From Mycobacterium bohemicum DSM 44277 (GTDB taxonomy: Bacteria; Actinomycetota; Actinomycetes; Mycobacteriales; Mycobacteriaceae): 64,000 nt of DNA. The stretch covers positions 751,577-815,576 of the forward strand of contig NZ_CSTD01000002.1 of NCBI RefSeq assembly GCF_001053185.1, written 5' to 3'. The translations under genes were made by a program, and so were the position numbers. Every line of letters starts with the position of its first letter. The stretch's first letter is position 1. This document shows positions 7,333 through 17,039 of this stretch, piece by piece. The notes under the pieces were generated by a model. It worked only from the letters and a program-made list of their open reading frames with translations, was not told the DNA's origin and made no database searches.

Positions 7333-8531
7333 ATCGTCGGGGCCACGCCCTCCTCGTACTTTGGCAGTGCGATGTCGCTGCGGAATTCGCGCCGGACGAT
7401 CCAGTCGGCCAGTGGCCGAACGTTCAGCAACCTCGAACCCTGATTGCGCGTCCACACTCCCAGCGCCGTCTTCGGGGCAAACATCTTGGCGAATGCGCGC
7501 GCCGAACGCTGCCGCGCCTCGACGATCGGACGCAGTCGCCGTTCGTAACGACCAAGCGCCCCTGGGTAGTCGGCACCGGCGCGGTCTAGTTCGCCCGCCA
7601 AGATGTAGGCCTCGACCATCGCCAGACCCGCCCCTTCGCCCGCCAGCAGAGAAACCGCGGCAGCGGCATCACCGATGAGAGCTACGCGCCCCTTCGACCA
7701 GCGGTCCATGACGATTTGGCTGACCCGGTCGAAGTACACCTCGGAGACGCCATCGAGTTCGCGCAAAATCTCCGGGCATTCCCACCCCGCGTTGCCGAAG
7801 ACCTGGTGCAGCGTCGTCTTGGCGTGCGACACGTTCTGTGGCTCCGGCCCTCTCGTGTATTCAGCGGCGAAGACGAAGAGAAACAGGGTCTTCTCGCCGC
7901 GCATGGCGAACCGTGCGATCATGCGCCCGGGCATCGTGTGAGCGAGGTAGACGAGTTCATCACGCGGCCGATAGCCGTCGGCCTCGAATGCCGCGACCCG
8001 GTAGCCGAGATCCGTCTCGAATCTGGAGTCGGGGCCAAAGACCAACTCGCGCAAGGGTGAATGGATCCCACCCGCTCCCACCAGCAGGTCGAATTGTCGC
8101 GACCCGCCGTGCTCGAGTGTCACTTCTACGCCCGAGTCATTTTGCGCGACAGCGGAAACGCTGTCGCCGAACATGGTCTCGGCGTGACCGTCGATAGCGC
8201 GATAGATCGTGGCCGCCAGTTCACCACGGGGTACGGTGACGAAGTCGCCGCCGAGGTTGCGCCGGAACGATTCGGCCGAAAACCCGCCCACGCGTTGCGA
8301 ATTCCGGTCCACGAGCCGGATTTCCCGTACCGCATAGCCCGCCGTGTGCAATTGGGCGGTGAGTCCCATACGTTCGGCAACGGCATATCCGCCGCCCCAG
8401 AAGTCCACGACGTAGCCGCCGGTGCGGAGCCGCGGCGCCTTTTCGATGAGCGTCGGCTCGTGACCGTAGCGGCACAGCCAGTACGCAAGGGTGGGTCCGG
8501 CGATGCCAGCACCGACGATGGCGATCTTCAT
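7329..8531 (-). CDS. FAD-dependent monooxygenase (PHBH fold)
   Basis: A 400-aa protein from the ATG at 8531. It has the N-terminal MKIAIVGAGIAGPTLAYWL with a perfect GxGxxG FAD-binding motif, the DG-motif region LLVGAGGIHSPLRELVFGPD (Ala-Gly in place of the usual Ala-Asp-Gly), and the GD motif RVALIGDAAAAVSLLAGEG. In-frame codons further upstream run through a promoter with a strong palindrome, so they are unlikely to be translated. It shares fold and length with the gene at 620-1828. It converges with the thiolase gene, sharing the CTAG stop tetramer at 7329-7332. The palindrome 41 bp before the start suggests ligand-responsive repression. Substrate unknown. Confidence 0.85.
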   Translation of the reverse strand: MKIAIVGAGIAGPTLAYWLCRYGHEPTLIEKAPRLRTGGYVVDFWGGGYAVAERMGLTAQLHTAGYAVREIRLVDRNSQRVGGFSAESFRRNLGGDFVTVPRGELAATIYRAIDGHAETMFGDSVSAVAQNDSGVEVTLEHGGSRQFDLLVGAGGIHSPLRELVFGPDSRFETDLGYRVAAFEADGYRPRDELVYLAHTMPGRMIARFAMRGEKTLFLFVFAAEYTRGPEPQNVSHAKTTLHQVFGNAGWECPEILRELDGVSEVYFDRVSQIVMDRWSKGRVALIGDAAAAVSLLAGEGAGLAMVEAYILAGELDRAGADYPGALGRYERRLRPIVEARQRSARAFAKMFAPKTALGVWTRNQGSRLLNVRPLADWIVRREFRSDIALPKYEEGVAPTI

Positions 8532-8571
8532 GCGGGCGCCTCTACAGGGAGTTCCGCGACTACTATAGCAC

Positions 8572-8588
8572 ACTGCAATAGTTGCAGT
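8572..8588. promoter_or_regulatory. 17-bp palindromic operator upstream of the monooxygenase
   Basis: ACTGCAA-TAG-TTGCAGT is a perfect inverted repeat with a 3-bp spacer. Outer flanks add an imperfect second layer (TATAGCAC on the left, GTGCATA on the right). It lies 41-57 bp before the start of the monooxygenase gene at 8531, beside AT-rich sequence (TACTATAG) that could be a -10 region. This is the expected size and position of a TetR-type operator. No regulator gene lies next to it, so its protein is unknown. Confidence 0.6.
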
Positions 8589-8665
8589 AGTGCATAAAGT
8601 GGCCATCGGCGGGGCCGAGGGCCGGCCGGTTGTCGGCATCAAAGTGGGGGCGCTCCAGCCGGTGG

Positions 8666-8727
8666 CGCGAGCAGACGCAGAATCGCGCTGACGCAGCCTG
8701 ATTCAGGCGATTCTGCGTCTGCTCGCG
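8666..8727. terminator. long inverted repeat, probable terminator or dispersed repeat
   Basis: Two perfect 21-bp arms (8666-8686 and 8707-8727; core GCAGACGCAGAATCGC) surround a 20-nt loop whose CTGA/TCAG ends can extend the stem. It is followed by a G/C hairpin with CTGGGGG pairing with CCCCCAG (about 8747-8765). The structures lie just after the stop codon of the minus-strand xpb gene (8772), so transcription from xpb would run through the hairpins: they are well placed to terminate it. No U tract follows, which is normal in mycobacteria. I have the impression that similar arms recur in mycobacterial genomes, but none was seen elsewhere in this window. Confidence 0.6.
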
Positions 8728-8771
8728 AGCGGGTGGGGTCCCCCCTCTGGGGGAGTGCCCCCAGCTGGCGG

Positions 8772-10421
8772 TCAGATCGCAGGCCCCAGGAGGTCGTCCG
8801 CGTCGCGGATGATGTAGCCGTAGCCCTGCTCGGCCAGGAAGCGCTGCCGGTGCGCGGCGTATTCGGCGTCCAGGCTGTCACGGGCCACCACCGAATAGAA
8901 GATGGCGCCGCCACCGTCGGACTTGGGCCGCAGCAGCCGGCCCAACCGCTGAGCCTCCTCCTGGCGTGAGCCGAACGTCCCCGAAACCTGCACCGCCACC
9001 GACGCTTCCGGTAGGTCGATGGAAAAGTTGGCGACCTTGGACACCACCAGCGTGGACACCTCCCCGCGGCGGAAGGAGTCGAACAGGGCCTCACGTTCCT
9101 TCGTGCGGGTCGAGCCCTGGATCACCGGGGCGTTCAGCTCGGCCCCGAGCTCGTCGAGCTGGTCGAGGTAGGCGCCGATCACCAGGGTCTGTTCGCCCGG
9201 ATGCTTCTCCAGGATCGATTTGACCACGGCGATCTTGGTGTGGGCCGTCGAGCAAACCCGATAGCGCTCTTCGGGTTCGGAGGTGGCGTAGGTCATCCGC
9301 TCGCTGTCGGTCATCGTGACCCGGACCTCGACGCACTCCGCCGGCGCGATCCAACCCTGGGCTTCGATGTCCTTCCACGGCGCGTCATAGCGTTTCGGGC
9401 CGATCAGGGAGAACACGTCACCCTCGCGCCCGTCCTCGCGCACCAGCGTCGCGGTCAGCCCGAGCCGGCGTTTGGACTGCAGGTCGGCGGTCATCCGGAA
9501 CACCGGCGCGGGCAGCAGGTGCACCTCGTCGTAGATGATCAGGCCCCAGTCGCGGCTGTCGAAGAGCTCCAGATGCCGATACTCGCCCTTGGAGCGGCGC
9601 GTGATCATCTGGTAGGTCGAGATGGTGACCGGCCGGATCTCCTTGCGCTCGCCGGAGTATTCGCCGATCTCGTCCTCGGTCAGCGAGGTGCGGGCGACCA
9701 GTTCGCGCTTCCACTGCCGCGCGGCCACGATATTGGTGACCAAAATGAGCGTCGTCGCACTGGCTTTCGCCATCGCGGCGGCGCCCACCAGCGTCTTGCC
9801 GGCGCCGCACGGCAGGACGACCACCCCCGAGCCGCCCGACCAGAACGAGTCGGTGGCCATCTGCTGGTAGTCGCGCAGCTGCCAGCCGTCGGGCTGCAGG
9901 CTGATCGGGTGCGCCTCGCCGTCGACGTAGCCGGCGAGGTCCTCGGCCGGCCAGCCGATCTTGAGCAGCATCTGTTTGACCCGGCCCCGCTCGCTGGGGT
10001 GGACGACGACAGTGTCCTCGTCGAGCCGCGCGCCCAGCATCGGAGCGATCTTCTTGTTGCGCAGCACCTCCTCGAGCACCGCGCGGTCCAGGCTCACCAG
10101 CGTCAGGCCGTGCGCCGGATTCTTGACCAGCTGGAGCCGGCCGTACCGGGCCATGGTGTCGACGATGTCGACCAGCAGCGGCTGTGGCACCGCGTAGCGC
10201 GAGAAGCTGACCAGCGCGTCGACGACCTGCTCGGCGTCGTGGCCGGCCGCGCGGGCATTCCACAGCGCCAGCGGGGTGATGCGGTAGGTGTGCACGTGTT
10301 CGGGTGCGCGCTCGAGTTCGGCAAACGGCGCGATCGCGGCCCGCGCCGCGCCCGCCAGCTCGTGGTCCACCTCGAGCAGCACCGTCTTGTCGGACTGCAC
10401 GATCAACGGCCCGTCAGTCAA
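8772..10421 (-). CDS. xpb: DNA repair helicase XPB (Ercc3)
   Basis: A 549-aa SF2 helicase, the bacterial homologue of eukaryotic XPB (Rv0861c type). In order: an N-terminal damage-recognition-like domain (RAAIAPFAELERAPEHVHTY), motif I VVVLPCGAGKTLVGAAAMAK (Walker A GAGKT), motif II IIYDEVHLLPAPVF (DEVH box), motif III LGLTATLVREDGREGD, the RED-like element within it, and motif VI EAQRLGRLLRPKSDGG. It is an ATP-dependent 3'-5' helicase thought to act in DNA repair. Length matches the family (about 540-550 aa). The next gene upstream on the same strand encodes the helicase-associated Rv0862c homologue. Confidence 0.93.
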   Translation of the reverse strand: MTDGPLIVQSDKTVLLEVDHELAGAARAAIAPFAELERAPEHVHTYRITPLALWNARAAGHDAEQVVDALVSFSRYAVPQPLLVDIVDTMARYGRLQLVKNPAHGLTLVSLDRAVLEEVLRNKKIAPMLGARLDEDTVVVHPSERGRVKQMLLKIGWPAEDLAGYVDGEAHPISLQPDGWQLRDYQQMATDSFWSGGSGVVVLPCGAGKTLVGAAAMAKASATTLILVTNIVAARQWKRELVARTSLTEDEIGEYSGERKEIRPVTISTYQMITRRSKGEYRHLELFDSRDWGLIIYDEVHLLPAPVFRMTADLQSKRRLGLTATLVREDGREGDVFSLIGPKRYDAPWKDIEAQGWIAPAECVEVRVTMTDSERMTYATSEPEERYRVCSTAHTKIAVVKSILEKHPGEQTLVIGAYLDQLDELGAELNAPVIQGSTRTKEREALFDSFRRGEVSTLVVSKVANFSIDLPEASVAVQVSGTFGSRQEEAQRLGRLLRPKSDGGGAIFYSVVARDSLDAEYAAHRQRFLAEQGYGYIIRDADDLLGPAI

Positions 10422-10485
10422 TGCCGCTCCTCTTTCACTGCCTCATCGCTGCGCCGCACGGTCGCGGCGCGAGTCATGTCGACCA

Positions 10486-11781
10486 TTATCGGCCGTTGGC
10501 CGACACCACCGACGTGATGCGGTGGATGGCGAAGTCGCGCAGCCGGCCGGACGCCGAATCGAAGGCCACCAGCTGGCCGCCGCGCACGGAGATCGGCGCC
10601 ACCACCCGCTGGGTGGCCACGCCCGCGGCGTCGTGGTAGCCGATGACCAGCGTGTCCTGCTCCCTGGCCGCGCGTTGCAACAGCGACATGGTGACCGCCG
10701 GATCGACGCGAATGTTGCCGAACGGCGCGGCGGTCACCCTGCGCAGCACCGCGACGACCGCGTTGAGGCTCTCGGCGTTCGGGCGGGACGCCCCGCGATA
10801 CGTGCGGCGCGGCTGGGGCGCGGGCACCCTGGCCCCGCGCGGCCGGATGTCGACGACCGAACCGGAGGAGTCTTCGGCGGCCGGAGCGAACCCGGCCCCC
10901 CGCAGCGCGGCCAGCACCTCGGCGATCGGCGCCGGCGACACCGCCACCGTCGGCGCCAGCGCGCGCAGCTGCAGCGACTCGCCGGCGGCCACCGCCTGCG
11001 CCAGCAGGGTCGGGTCCTCGCAGCGCACGAACGACGCCGCCATGCCGATGCGGAGCTGGCCGTGCCGGCGTGCGACATCGTCGATGAGATACGTAAGGCC
11101 TTGCGGTACTGGGGTTTTGGAGTGTTTGGCGAAGAGCTGGTGCATCCAGTCACGGGTCTTGCCGACGTCCAGGGCGTGCCTGATCGACTGCTCGCTGACC
11201 CGGTAGACCATGGCGGCGCCGGCGGATTCGACGGTGGCCACCGCCGCCAGGTGCTGCGCCAGTTCGCGTTCCAGCGGCCCGGGCACGACGATCGTCAGGT
11301 CGGCCTGCACCAGGAAGTGGTCGATCGGCTCGGGCATCGCGCGCGCCATCGCGTCGACCGCGTCCCTCGCGTCGGCCGCCTCGTCGAGCAGCGCACGGCC
11401 CGGGGTGCTGATCGCCCCGCGGCCGACGAGCCCGAACGCGTGGCTCTCGGCGAGCAGATGCCCGACCGGTTCCGGCTGCAGCCGCCTTGACCATCGGGGG
11501 CGCCGCCAGATGAGCGCCGCCGACAGCTTGGTCGTGGGCACCGGCGCGGAATCGGCCTGCAGCACCACCAGGGCGTCGAGCACGGCCAGCCGCAGGAAAT
11601 CGAGCTCATCGGTGGCAGCCTTGACCGACTGGCGGGCCTGTGCGCGCGCGGCCAGGGCGGCGATGCTGCCCGGTGGGGGCTGGGCGAGGTCCGGCCGCAG
11701 CTCGAGCAGCCTGATCAGCCGCTCGTCCGGTAGTTCGGCCAGCCAGGACCCCAGCGGGATGTCCGGGGTGTTGTCGGTCAT
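10486..11781 (-). CDS. helicase-associated protein (Rv0862c family), internally shortened
   Basis: A 431-aa protein. The N-terminal part ([40 protein letters not shown]) and C-terminal part ([18 protein letters not shown], then [20 protein letters not shown] and [20 protein letters not shown]) both match the Rv0862c family, which carries an XPB/Ssl2-like helicase C3 domain and a WYL-like end. From memory the M. tuberculosis protein is about 756 aa. Here residue ~85 (VPTTKLSAA) passes straight to LIWRRPRW, so about 320 residues appear to be missing in frame. The gene precedes xpb on the same strand. Whether the short form works is unknown. Confidence 0.8.
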   Translation of the reverse strand: MTDNTPDIPLGSWLAELPDERLIRLLELRPDLAQPPPGSIAALAARAQARQSVKAATDELDFLRLAVLDALVVLQADSAPVPTTKLSAALIWRRPRWSRRLQPEPVGHLLAESHAFGLVGRGAISTPGRALLDEAADARDAVDAMARAMPEPIDHFLVQADLTIVVPGPLERELAQHLAAVATVESAGAAMVYRVSEQSIRHALDVGKTRDWMHQLFAKHSKTPVPQGLTYLIDDVARRHGQLRIGMAASFVRCEDPTLLAQAVAAGESLQLRALAPTVAVSPAPIAEVLAALRGAGFAPAAEDSSGSVVDIRPRGARVPAPQPRRTYRGASRPNAESLNAVVAVLRRVTAAPFGNIRVDPAVTMSLLQRAAREQDTLVIGYHDAAGVATQRVVAPISVRGGQLVAFDSASGRLRDFAIHRITSVVSANGR

Positions 11782-11870
11782 TGCTGACCAGACTAAGGCA
11801 GTCGGCGAACCCCGCGGGCACGTCGATTAACTGCCGGCCTTGCGCGACGGACTCGCATCGACCTGTCAGA

Positions 11871-12080
11871 ATGGTCCCCGTGGCTGACATTGCTGAGGGC
11901 AAGGCCCGCAAAACCAGGTACGTCGACAATGGCTGGCCGGCGACGGAGCCGGACGACCATCCGGTGAGCGAACTGGCCAGCGACCGGACGGGCGCGTTGT
12001 CGCCCTTCGGGGATCTGGTGTTCCCGCTCCCCGCGACCGACCTGCCCTACGTGCATCCCGTCACCGACACGACCTGGTAG
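11871..12080 (+). CDS. conserved small protein (Rv0863 family)
   Basis: A 69-aa protein from the ATG at 11871 (a GTG at 11880 is an alternative). It begins [20 protein letters not shown] and ends [13 protein letters not shown], with no transmembrane segment or known domain. It sits where M. tuberculosis has Rv0863, between the divergent Rv0862c gene and moaC, and it resembles that protein as I recall it. It starts the plus-strand moa run (moaC begins 8 bp after its stop) and is likely co-transcribed with it. Function unknown. Confidence 0.75.
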   Translation: MVPVADIAEGKARKTRYVDNGWPATEPDDHPVSELASDRTGALSPFGDLVFPLPATDLPYVHPVTDTTW

Positions 12081-12088
12081 TCGGCGGG

Positions 12089-12577
12089 ATGACCGGGGCT
12101 TCCGGGGCATCGGGAGCGCTGTCACACCTTGATGAGCAGGGTGCGGCGCACATGGTCGATGTCAGCGACAAGGGAGCCACCAAGCGGACCGCCGTCGCCG
12201 CGGGTCGCCTGCGTACCTCGCGGGAGGTCGTGGCGCTGATTTCGACGGGTGGGCTGCCCAAGGGCGATGCGCTGGCCACCGCGCGAGTGGCGGGCATCCT
12301 GGCGGCCAAACGCACCAGCGACCTGATCCCGCTGTGTCATCAGCTCGCCCTCACCGGCGTGGACATCGACTTCGCCGTCGGCGACGACGACATAGAGATC
12401 ACAGCGACAGTGCGCAGCACCGACCGCACGGGGGTGGAGATGGAGGCGCTGACCGCCGTCAGCGTGGCGGGGCTCACGCTCTACGACATGATCAAGGCGG
12501 TTGATCCGGCCGCGCTCATCGGTGACATCCGGGTGCTGCGCAAGGACGGCGGCAAAACCGGGACCTGGTCGCGCTGA
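12089..12577 (+). CDS. moaC: cyclic pyranopterin monophosphate synthase MoaC
   Basis: A 162-aa protein with the MoaC signature: [19 protein letters not shown], then [20 protein letters not shown] (with the catalytic LCH region), [20 protein letters not shown], and [20 protein letters not shown]. MoaC converts the MoaA product into cyclic pyranopterin monophosphate, the first stable intermediate of molybdenum-cofactor synthesis. It is the first of three overlapping moa/mog genes (the stop TGA at 12575-12577 overlaps the following ATG). The likely partner MoaA is encoded nearby on the other strand at 14952-16031. Confidence 0.95.
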   Translation: MTGASGASGALSHLDEQGAAHMVDVSDKGATKRTAVAAGRLRTSREVVALISTGGLPKGDALATARVAGILAAKRTSDLIPLCHQLALTGVDIDFAVGDDDIEITATVRSTDRTGVEMEALTAVSVAGLTLYDMIKAVDPAALIGDIRVLRKDGGKTGTWSR

Positions 12578-13055
12578 TGGGCACCCGATCCGCGCGGGTG
12601 ATCATCGCCTCGACGCGCGCGTCGACGGGCGCCTATGAAGACCGGTGTGGGCCGATCATCGCCGAATGGCTTGCAGAACGCGGCTTTTCGGCCGTGGAGC
12701 CGCAGGTGGTCGCCGACGGCGAGCCGGTCGGCCAAGCGCTGCGCGGCGCGGTCGATGCCGACGTCGATCTCATCATCACCTCGGGGGGCACCGGGATCTC
12801 ACCCAGCGACAGCACCCCGGATCAGACCGTCGCGGTGCTGGACTACATGATCCCCGGCCTCGCCGACGCCATCCGCCGCGCCGGGCAGCCCCAGGTCCCG
12901 ACGTCGGTGCTGTCGCGCGGCGTGTGCGGCGTGGCCGGCCACACCCTGATCGTGAACTTGCCCGGATCTCCCGGTGGAGTGCGCGACGGGCTCAGCGTGC
13001 TCGCCGACGTCCTCGACCACGCGCTCGACCAGCTCGCCGGCGGAGACCACGAGCG

Positions 13056-13059
<4 letters not shown>
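12577..13059 (+). CDS. mog: molybdopterin adenylyltransferase-like protein (MogA/MoaB)
   Basis: A 160-aa MoaB/Mog-fold protein. It begins [20 protein letters not shown], has the molybdopterin-binding signature [19 protein letters not shown] (SGGTG motif), then [20 protein letters not shown] and [16 protein letters not shown] (the PGSP loop). It activates molybdopterin by adenylation before molybdenum insertion. It matches Rv0865 in size and position. Its start overlaps the moaC stop, and its own stop overlaps the moaE ATG (ATGA at 13056-13059), so the three are translationally coupled. Confidence 0.92.
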
Positions 13060-14265
<1,206 letters not shown>

Positions 14266-14268
14266 TCA

Positions 14269-14457
14269 CGCGCCTGCGAGGTCAGCTGTCGGGTTCGGGT
14301 GGGAGAGGCTACCCGGCCGACGTCGCGCTCCTGAGAGCCGACGGCGGCTTCACCCCAAGGGGCCGCATGCGGCCCCGGTCCGATCACGGTGGACCGGTGG
14401 GTCCCCCGTCTCCATCCACTAATGGTTTCCCCCGCCTACTGGATGGAGCTCGGCGCG
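14269..14457 (-). promoter_or_regulatory. ydaO/yuaA-type (cyclic di-AMP) riboswitch controlling rpfA
   Basis: On the minus strand the leader contains the ydaO landmarks in order: ACGGGGGACCCACC, CTTGGGGTGAAGCC, GGGTAGCC, CCCGAACCCGACAGCTGACC and TCGCAGGCG. The outer helix can form between CGCGCC (14452-14457 on the plus strand GGCGCG) and GGCGCG (14269-14274). Hairpins inside include CTCCATCCA/TGGATGGAG. This class senses c-di-AMP and is known upstream of rpf and cell-wall genes in actinobacteria, where ligand binding generally turns expression off. It ends only 28 nt before the rpfA ATG, so it could act at the ribosome site (GAGAGAGG lies in that gap) or by premature termination. Confidence 0.9.
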
Positions 14458-14469
14458 CTAGGCGGGAGA

Positions 14470-14500
14470 GGTTCGCCAACCCGGTCTGCTTTGGCGAACC
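14470..14500 (-). other. stable hairpin in the rpfA leader
   Basis: GGTTCGCCAA (14470-14479) pairs perfectly with TTGGCGAACC (14491-14500) around an 11-nt loop. It is transcribed just before the riboswitch aptamer. It is not followed by a U tract and lies upstream of the gene, so it is more likely a leader structure than a terminator for rpfA; it could also end read-through transcripts from moaD. Confidence 0.5.
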
Positions 14501-14655
14501 CCCGCAGACGCTAGCGGCTTCTGTCGGTCTCGTCACGTCAAGCGAAACTCGGCGTTTCCTCCACAGACATCTTCGAAAACCCCAGGAACATCTAGAGTTT
14601 GCGCAGCTCATACCACCGGCAATCGAATCGTGTCCGCGCCGTTATCTTTCCGTTA

Positions 14656-14671
14656 CGTGAGATATGTCACA
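14656..14671 (-). promoter_or_regulatory. CRP-like binding site upstream of rpfA
   Basis: On the minus strand TGTGACATATCTCACG matches the CRP consensus TGTGA-N6-TCACA at 9 of 10 defined positions. It lies 4 bp downstream of the moaD stop codon and about 200 bp before the riboswitch. In M. tuberculosis rpfA is a known target of the cAMP receptor protein Rv3676, so a conserved role is likely. This would let cAMP and c-di-AMP act on the same gene at transcription start and in the leader. Confidence 0.75.
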
Positions 14672-14674
14672 GGC

Positions 14675-14968
14675 TTATCCCCCGGCGAATGGGGGCAGCA
14701 CGTCGATCGTGTTTCCGGTTGATAACGCGGCGGTTTCGTCGCGAACGGCTATCCCGTCGCACAGGTACGAGCAGCGGCTCAGCACCGTGGCCAGCCGGCT
14801 GCCCTGGGTCGCGAGCCGGTCGACGAGCTGCGCCACCGTGGTGCCCGGACGCAGCACGAAGGTCTGCGAATCGGCGCCGGCGGCCGCGCGCGCGGCCGCG
14901 AAGTAGCGGACCGTCACCTGGATCCCTTCGGCGGGCGGGTGACCCGCGCCGTCAGCCACCGATCGCAC
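14675..14968 (-). CDS. moaD2: molybdopterin synthase small subunit MoaD
   Basis: A ubiquitin-fold sulfur carrier, 97 aa from the GTG at 14968; a start at the GTG before TVRYFAAARAAAG would be shorter and is possible. It shows VTVRYFAAARAAAGADSQTF, LRPGTTVAQLVDRLATQG and the hallmark C-terminal DVLPPFAGG, whose terminal Gly-Gly is adenylated and thiocarboxylated to donate sulfur to molybdopterin with MoaE. Its start overlaps the end of moaA on the same strand (stop at 14952), so it is translationally coupled to it. It resembles Rv0868c. Confidence 0.88.
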   Translation of the reverse strand: MRSVADGAGHPPAEGIQVTVRYFAAARAAAGADSQTFVLRPGTTVAQLVDRLATQGSRLATVLSRCSYLCDGIAVRDETAALSTGNTIDVLPPFAGG

Positions 14969-16031
14969 TCATCGGGCGGTCGGGCTGGACGAAGCCGGGA
15001 TCGTTGATCCCGTGGCCGGCGGGCTTGCCCCACATCGCCGCGCGCCAGGCCGCCTCGATGGCGTCGTCGCTCCCGCCGCCACGCAGCAGGCCCCGGAGGT
15101 CGGTCTCCCGCGTGGCGAAAAGGCAGCTGCGGACCTGGCCGTCGGCCGTGAGCCTGGTGCGATCGCAACTCGCGCAGAAGGCCTTCGAGACCGACGCGAT
15201 GACGCCGAACTTTCCACTCGGCGTGCCGGCTCCCGTGTCGGCGAGCCAGAGTTCGGCCGGCGCCGAGCCCCGCGGCGCCGGGTCCGGGCGCAACCGGAAG
15301 TGCGGGCGCAGCGCCGAGAGCACGTCGTCGGCGCTGAGCGCGGCATCACGGCTCCACTGGTGCCCGGCGTCCAACGGCATCTGTTCGATGACCCGCAACT
15401 GGTAGCCGTGCTCGAGGCAGAACCGCAACAGCGCGGCGACATCGGCGCGCCCGGTGGCGGGGTCGAGCACGGCGTTGACCTTCACCGGCGTCAGGCCCGC
15501 CCGCTCGGCGGCGGCCAAACCGGCCAGCACGTCATCGAGCCGGTCGCGCCGGGTGATAGCCGCGAAGTGCTTCCGGTCGACGCTGTCCAGCGACACGTTG
15601 ACCCGGTCCAGACCAGCCCGCGCGAGGGCGCCGGCCCGTCGCGCCAGGCCCACCCCGTTGGTCGTCAGCGAAATCTCCGGGCGGGGCCGCAGATTCGCCG
15701 CGGCGGCGACCGCCTCCTCGAGGTGGCGTGACAACAGCGGCTCACCACCGGTGAAACGCACGCTGGTGACGCCGAGGCGGGTGACCGCGATGCGCATCAG
15801 CCTGGCCAACTCTTCGAGCCGCAGCAGTTGCTCGTCGGGCAGCCAGTCCAGGCCCTCCGCCGGCATGCAATAACTGCAGCGCAGATTGCAGCGATCGGTC
15901 AGCGACACCCGCAGATCGGTCGCTGCGCGGCCGTAGGTGTCGACCAACGGCCCGCGGGCCGGCATGCGGCTGTGCGCCGGCTCCGCCACGCGGCCCGGCA
16001 TCGTCGGGAGACCCAGCGCTGTCAGCGTCAT
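14952..16031 (-). CDS. moaA: GTP 3',8-cyclase MoaA
   Basis: A 359-aa radical-SAM enzyme from the ATG at 16031. Near residue 45 is VSLTDRCNLRCSYCMPAEGL, with the CxxxCxxC cluster that binds the SAM-coordinating [4Fe-4S]; then SVRFTGGEPLLSRHLEEAV and NVSLDSVDRKHFAAITRRDR. The C-terminal second cluster site is FCASCDRTRLTADGQVRSCL. It rearranges GTP to 3',8-cyclo-7,8-dihydro-GTP, the first step of molybdenum-cofactor synthesis. Unlike many MoaA proteins it ends in QPDRPMSAIGG, carrying the catalytic GG tail. It overlaps the YccF gene upstream by 4 bp (ATGA). Confidence 0.95.
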   Translation of the reverse strand: MTLTALGLPTMPGRVAEPAHSRMPARGPLVDTYGRAATDLRVSLTDRCNLRCSYCMPAEGLDWLPDEQLLRLEELARLMRIAVTRLGVTSVRFTGGEPLLSRHLEEAVAAAANLRPRPEISLTTNGVGLARRAGALARAGLDRVNVSLDSVDRKHFAAITRRDRLDDVLAGLAAAERAGLTPVKVNAVLDPATGRADVAALLRFCLEHGYQLRVIEQMPLDAGHQWSRDAALSADDVLSALRPHFRLRPDPAPRGSAPAELWLADTGAGTPSGKFGVIASVSKAFCASCDRTRLTADGQVRSCLFATRETDLRGLLRGGGSDDAIEAAWRAAMWGKPAGHGINDPGFVQPDRPMSAIGG

Positions 16032-16432
16032 GTGGGCACCGGTGCGTAGGGGGAGGACGGTTCGACGGGCACGATCTGCTTGCCCAGCGGCATCAGCGAT
16101 ATCGGGATGAGCTTGAGGTTGGCCAGCGCCAGCGGAATGCCGACGATCGTGATGGCCATGGCGGCCGCGCTGACCACATGGCCGATCGCCAGCCATAACC
16201 CGAACAGCAGCACCCAGATGACGTTGCCGATGAGCGTGCCGGTGCCCGCGGAGGGCTTCTGAACGATCGTGCGGCCGAACGGCCACAGCGCGTAGGAGGC
16301 GATGCGCAGCGATGCGAAGCCGAACGGGATGGTGACGATCAGCAGGAAGCTGACGAGCGCCGCGAGGAAGTAGCCGGCGGCCATCCACAGGCCGCCGAAC
16401 AGCAGCCAGATGACGTTCAGGATCAGGCGCAT
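16028..16432 (-). CDS. YccF-domain membrane protein (Rv0870c family)
   Basis: A 134-aa protein with four predicted membrane helices in two tandem YccF repeats: first [20 protein letters not shown] and [20 protein letters not shown], then [20 protein letters not shown] and [20 protein letters not shown]. The repeats show the conserved NxIWxxxxGxW and IPF/IPL patterns. The family is found widely in bacteria; its function is not established. It lies just upstream of moaA with a 4-bp overlap, as in M. tuberculosis. Confidence 0.88.
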   Translation of the reverse strand: MRLILNVIWLLFGGLWMAAGYFLAALVSFLLIVTIPFGFASLRIASYALWPFGRTIVQKPSAGTGTLIGNVIWVLLFGLWLAIGHVVSAAAMAITIVGIPLALANLKLIPISLMPLGKQIVPVEPSSPYAPVPT

Positions 16433-16594
16433 AGCTCCTCCCGGGGTAGTGCCAGCCTACCGGCGACCGCCCGGAGGGGGTGCTCGTCCGCCGGGCATCC
16501 GAGTAGGATCAGATTTCGACTTTGCGTCCTGTGCAGGCGGGACGTTCCTTGTGTTGCCCATCCTAGTGATCCGTCAGACAAGCAGGTGAGACCA

Positions 16595-17008
16595 GTGCCG
16601 ACCGGCAAGGTTAAGTGGTACGACGCCGACAAGGGATTTGGCTTCCTGTCGCAGGAGGACGGCGAAGACGTCTACGTCCGCTCCTCGGCGTTGCCCGCCG
16701 GGGTCGAGGGGCTCAAAGCGGGCCAGCGGGTGGAGTTCGGCATCGCGTCCAGCCGGCGCGGCCCGCAAGCGTTGAGCCTCAAGCTGATCGAACCGCCGCC
16801 GAGCCTCACCAAGACTCAGGGTCGCCGCGAGACGCCCGCCGAGCACAAGCACAGTCCCGACGAGTTGCACGGGATGGTCGAGGACATGATCACCCTGCTG
16901 GAAAGCGTCGTGCAGCCCGAGTTGCGCAAGGGGCGCTACCCCGACCGCAAGACCGCGCGCCGGGTGTCCGAAGTGGTCAAGGCGGTGGCCCGGGAGCTTG
17001 ACTCCTAG
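16595..17008 (+). CDS. cspB: cold-shock-domain protein CspB
   Basis: A 137-aa protein from the GTG at 16595. The N-terminal cold-shock domain has both nucleic-acid-binding motifs: [20 protein letters not shown] (RNP1, KGFGF) and [12 protein letters not shown] (RNP2-like). About 70 further residues follow ([40 protein letters not shown]), a mycobacterial extension absent in the 67-aa CspA type. It binds single-stranded RNA or DNA and may act as an RNA chaperone. It matches Rv0871 in size and place. A long in-frame upstream GTG/ATG at 16586 gives only three more codons. Confidence 0.88.
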   Translation: MPTGKVKWYDADKGFGFLSQEDGEDVYVRSSALPAGVEGLKAGQRVEFGIASSRRGPQALSLKLIEPPPSLTKTQGRRETPAEHKHSPDELHGMVEDMITLLESVVQPELRKGRYPDRKTARRVSEVVKAVARELDS

Positions 17009-17039
17009 CCTGGCTGTTTTGCACCGGATAGGGAGACGA

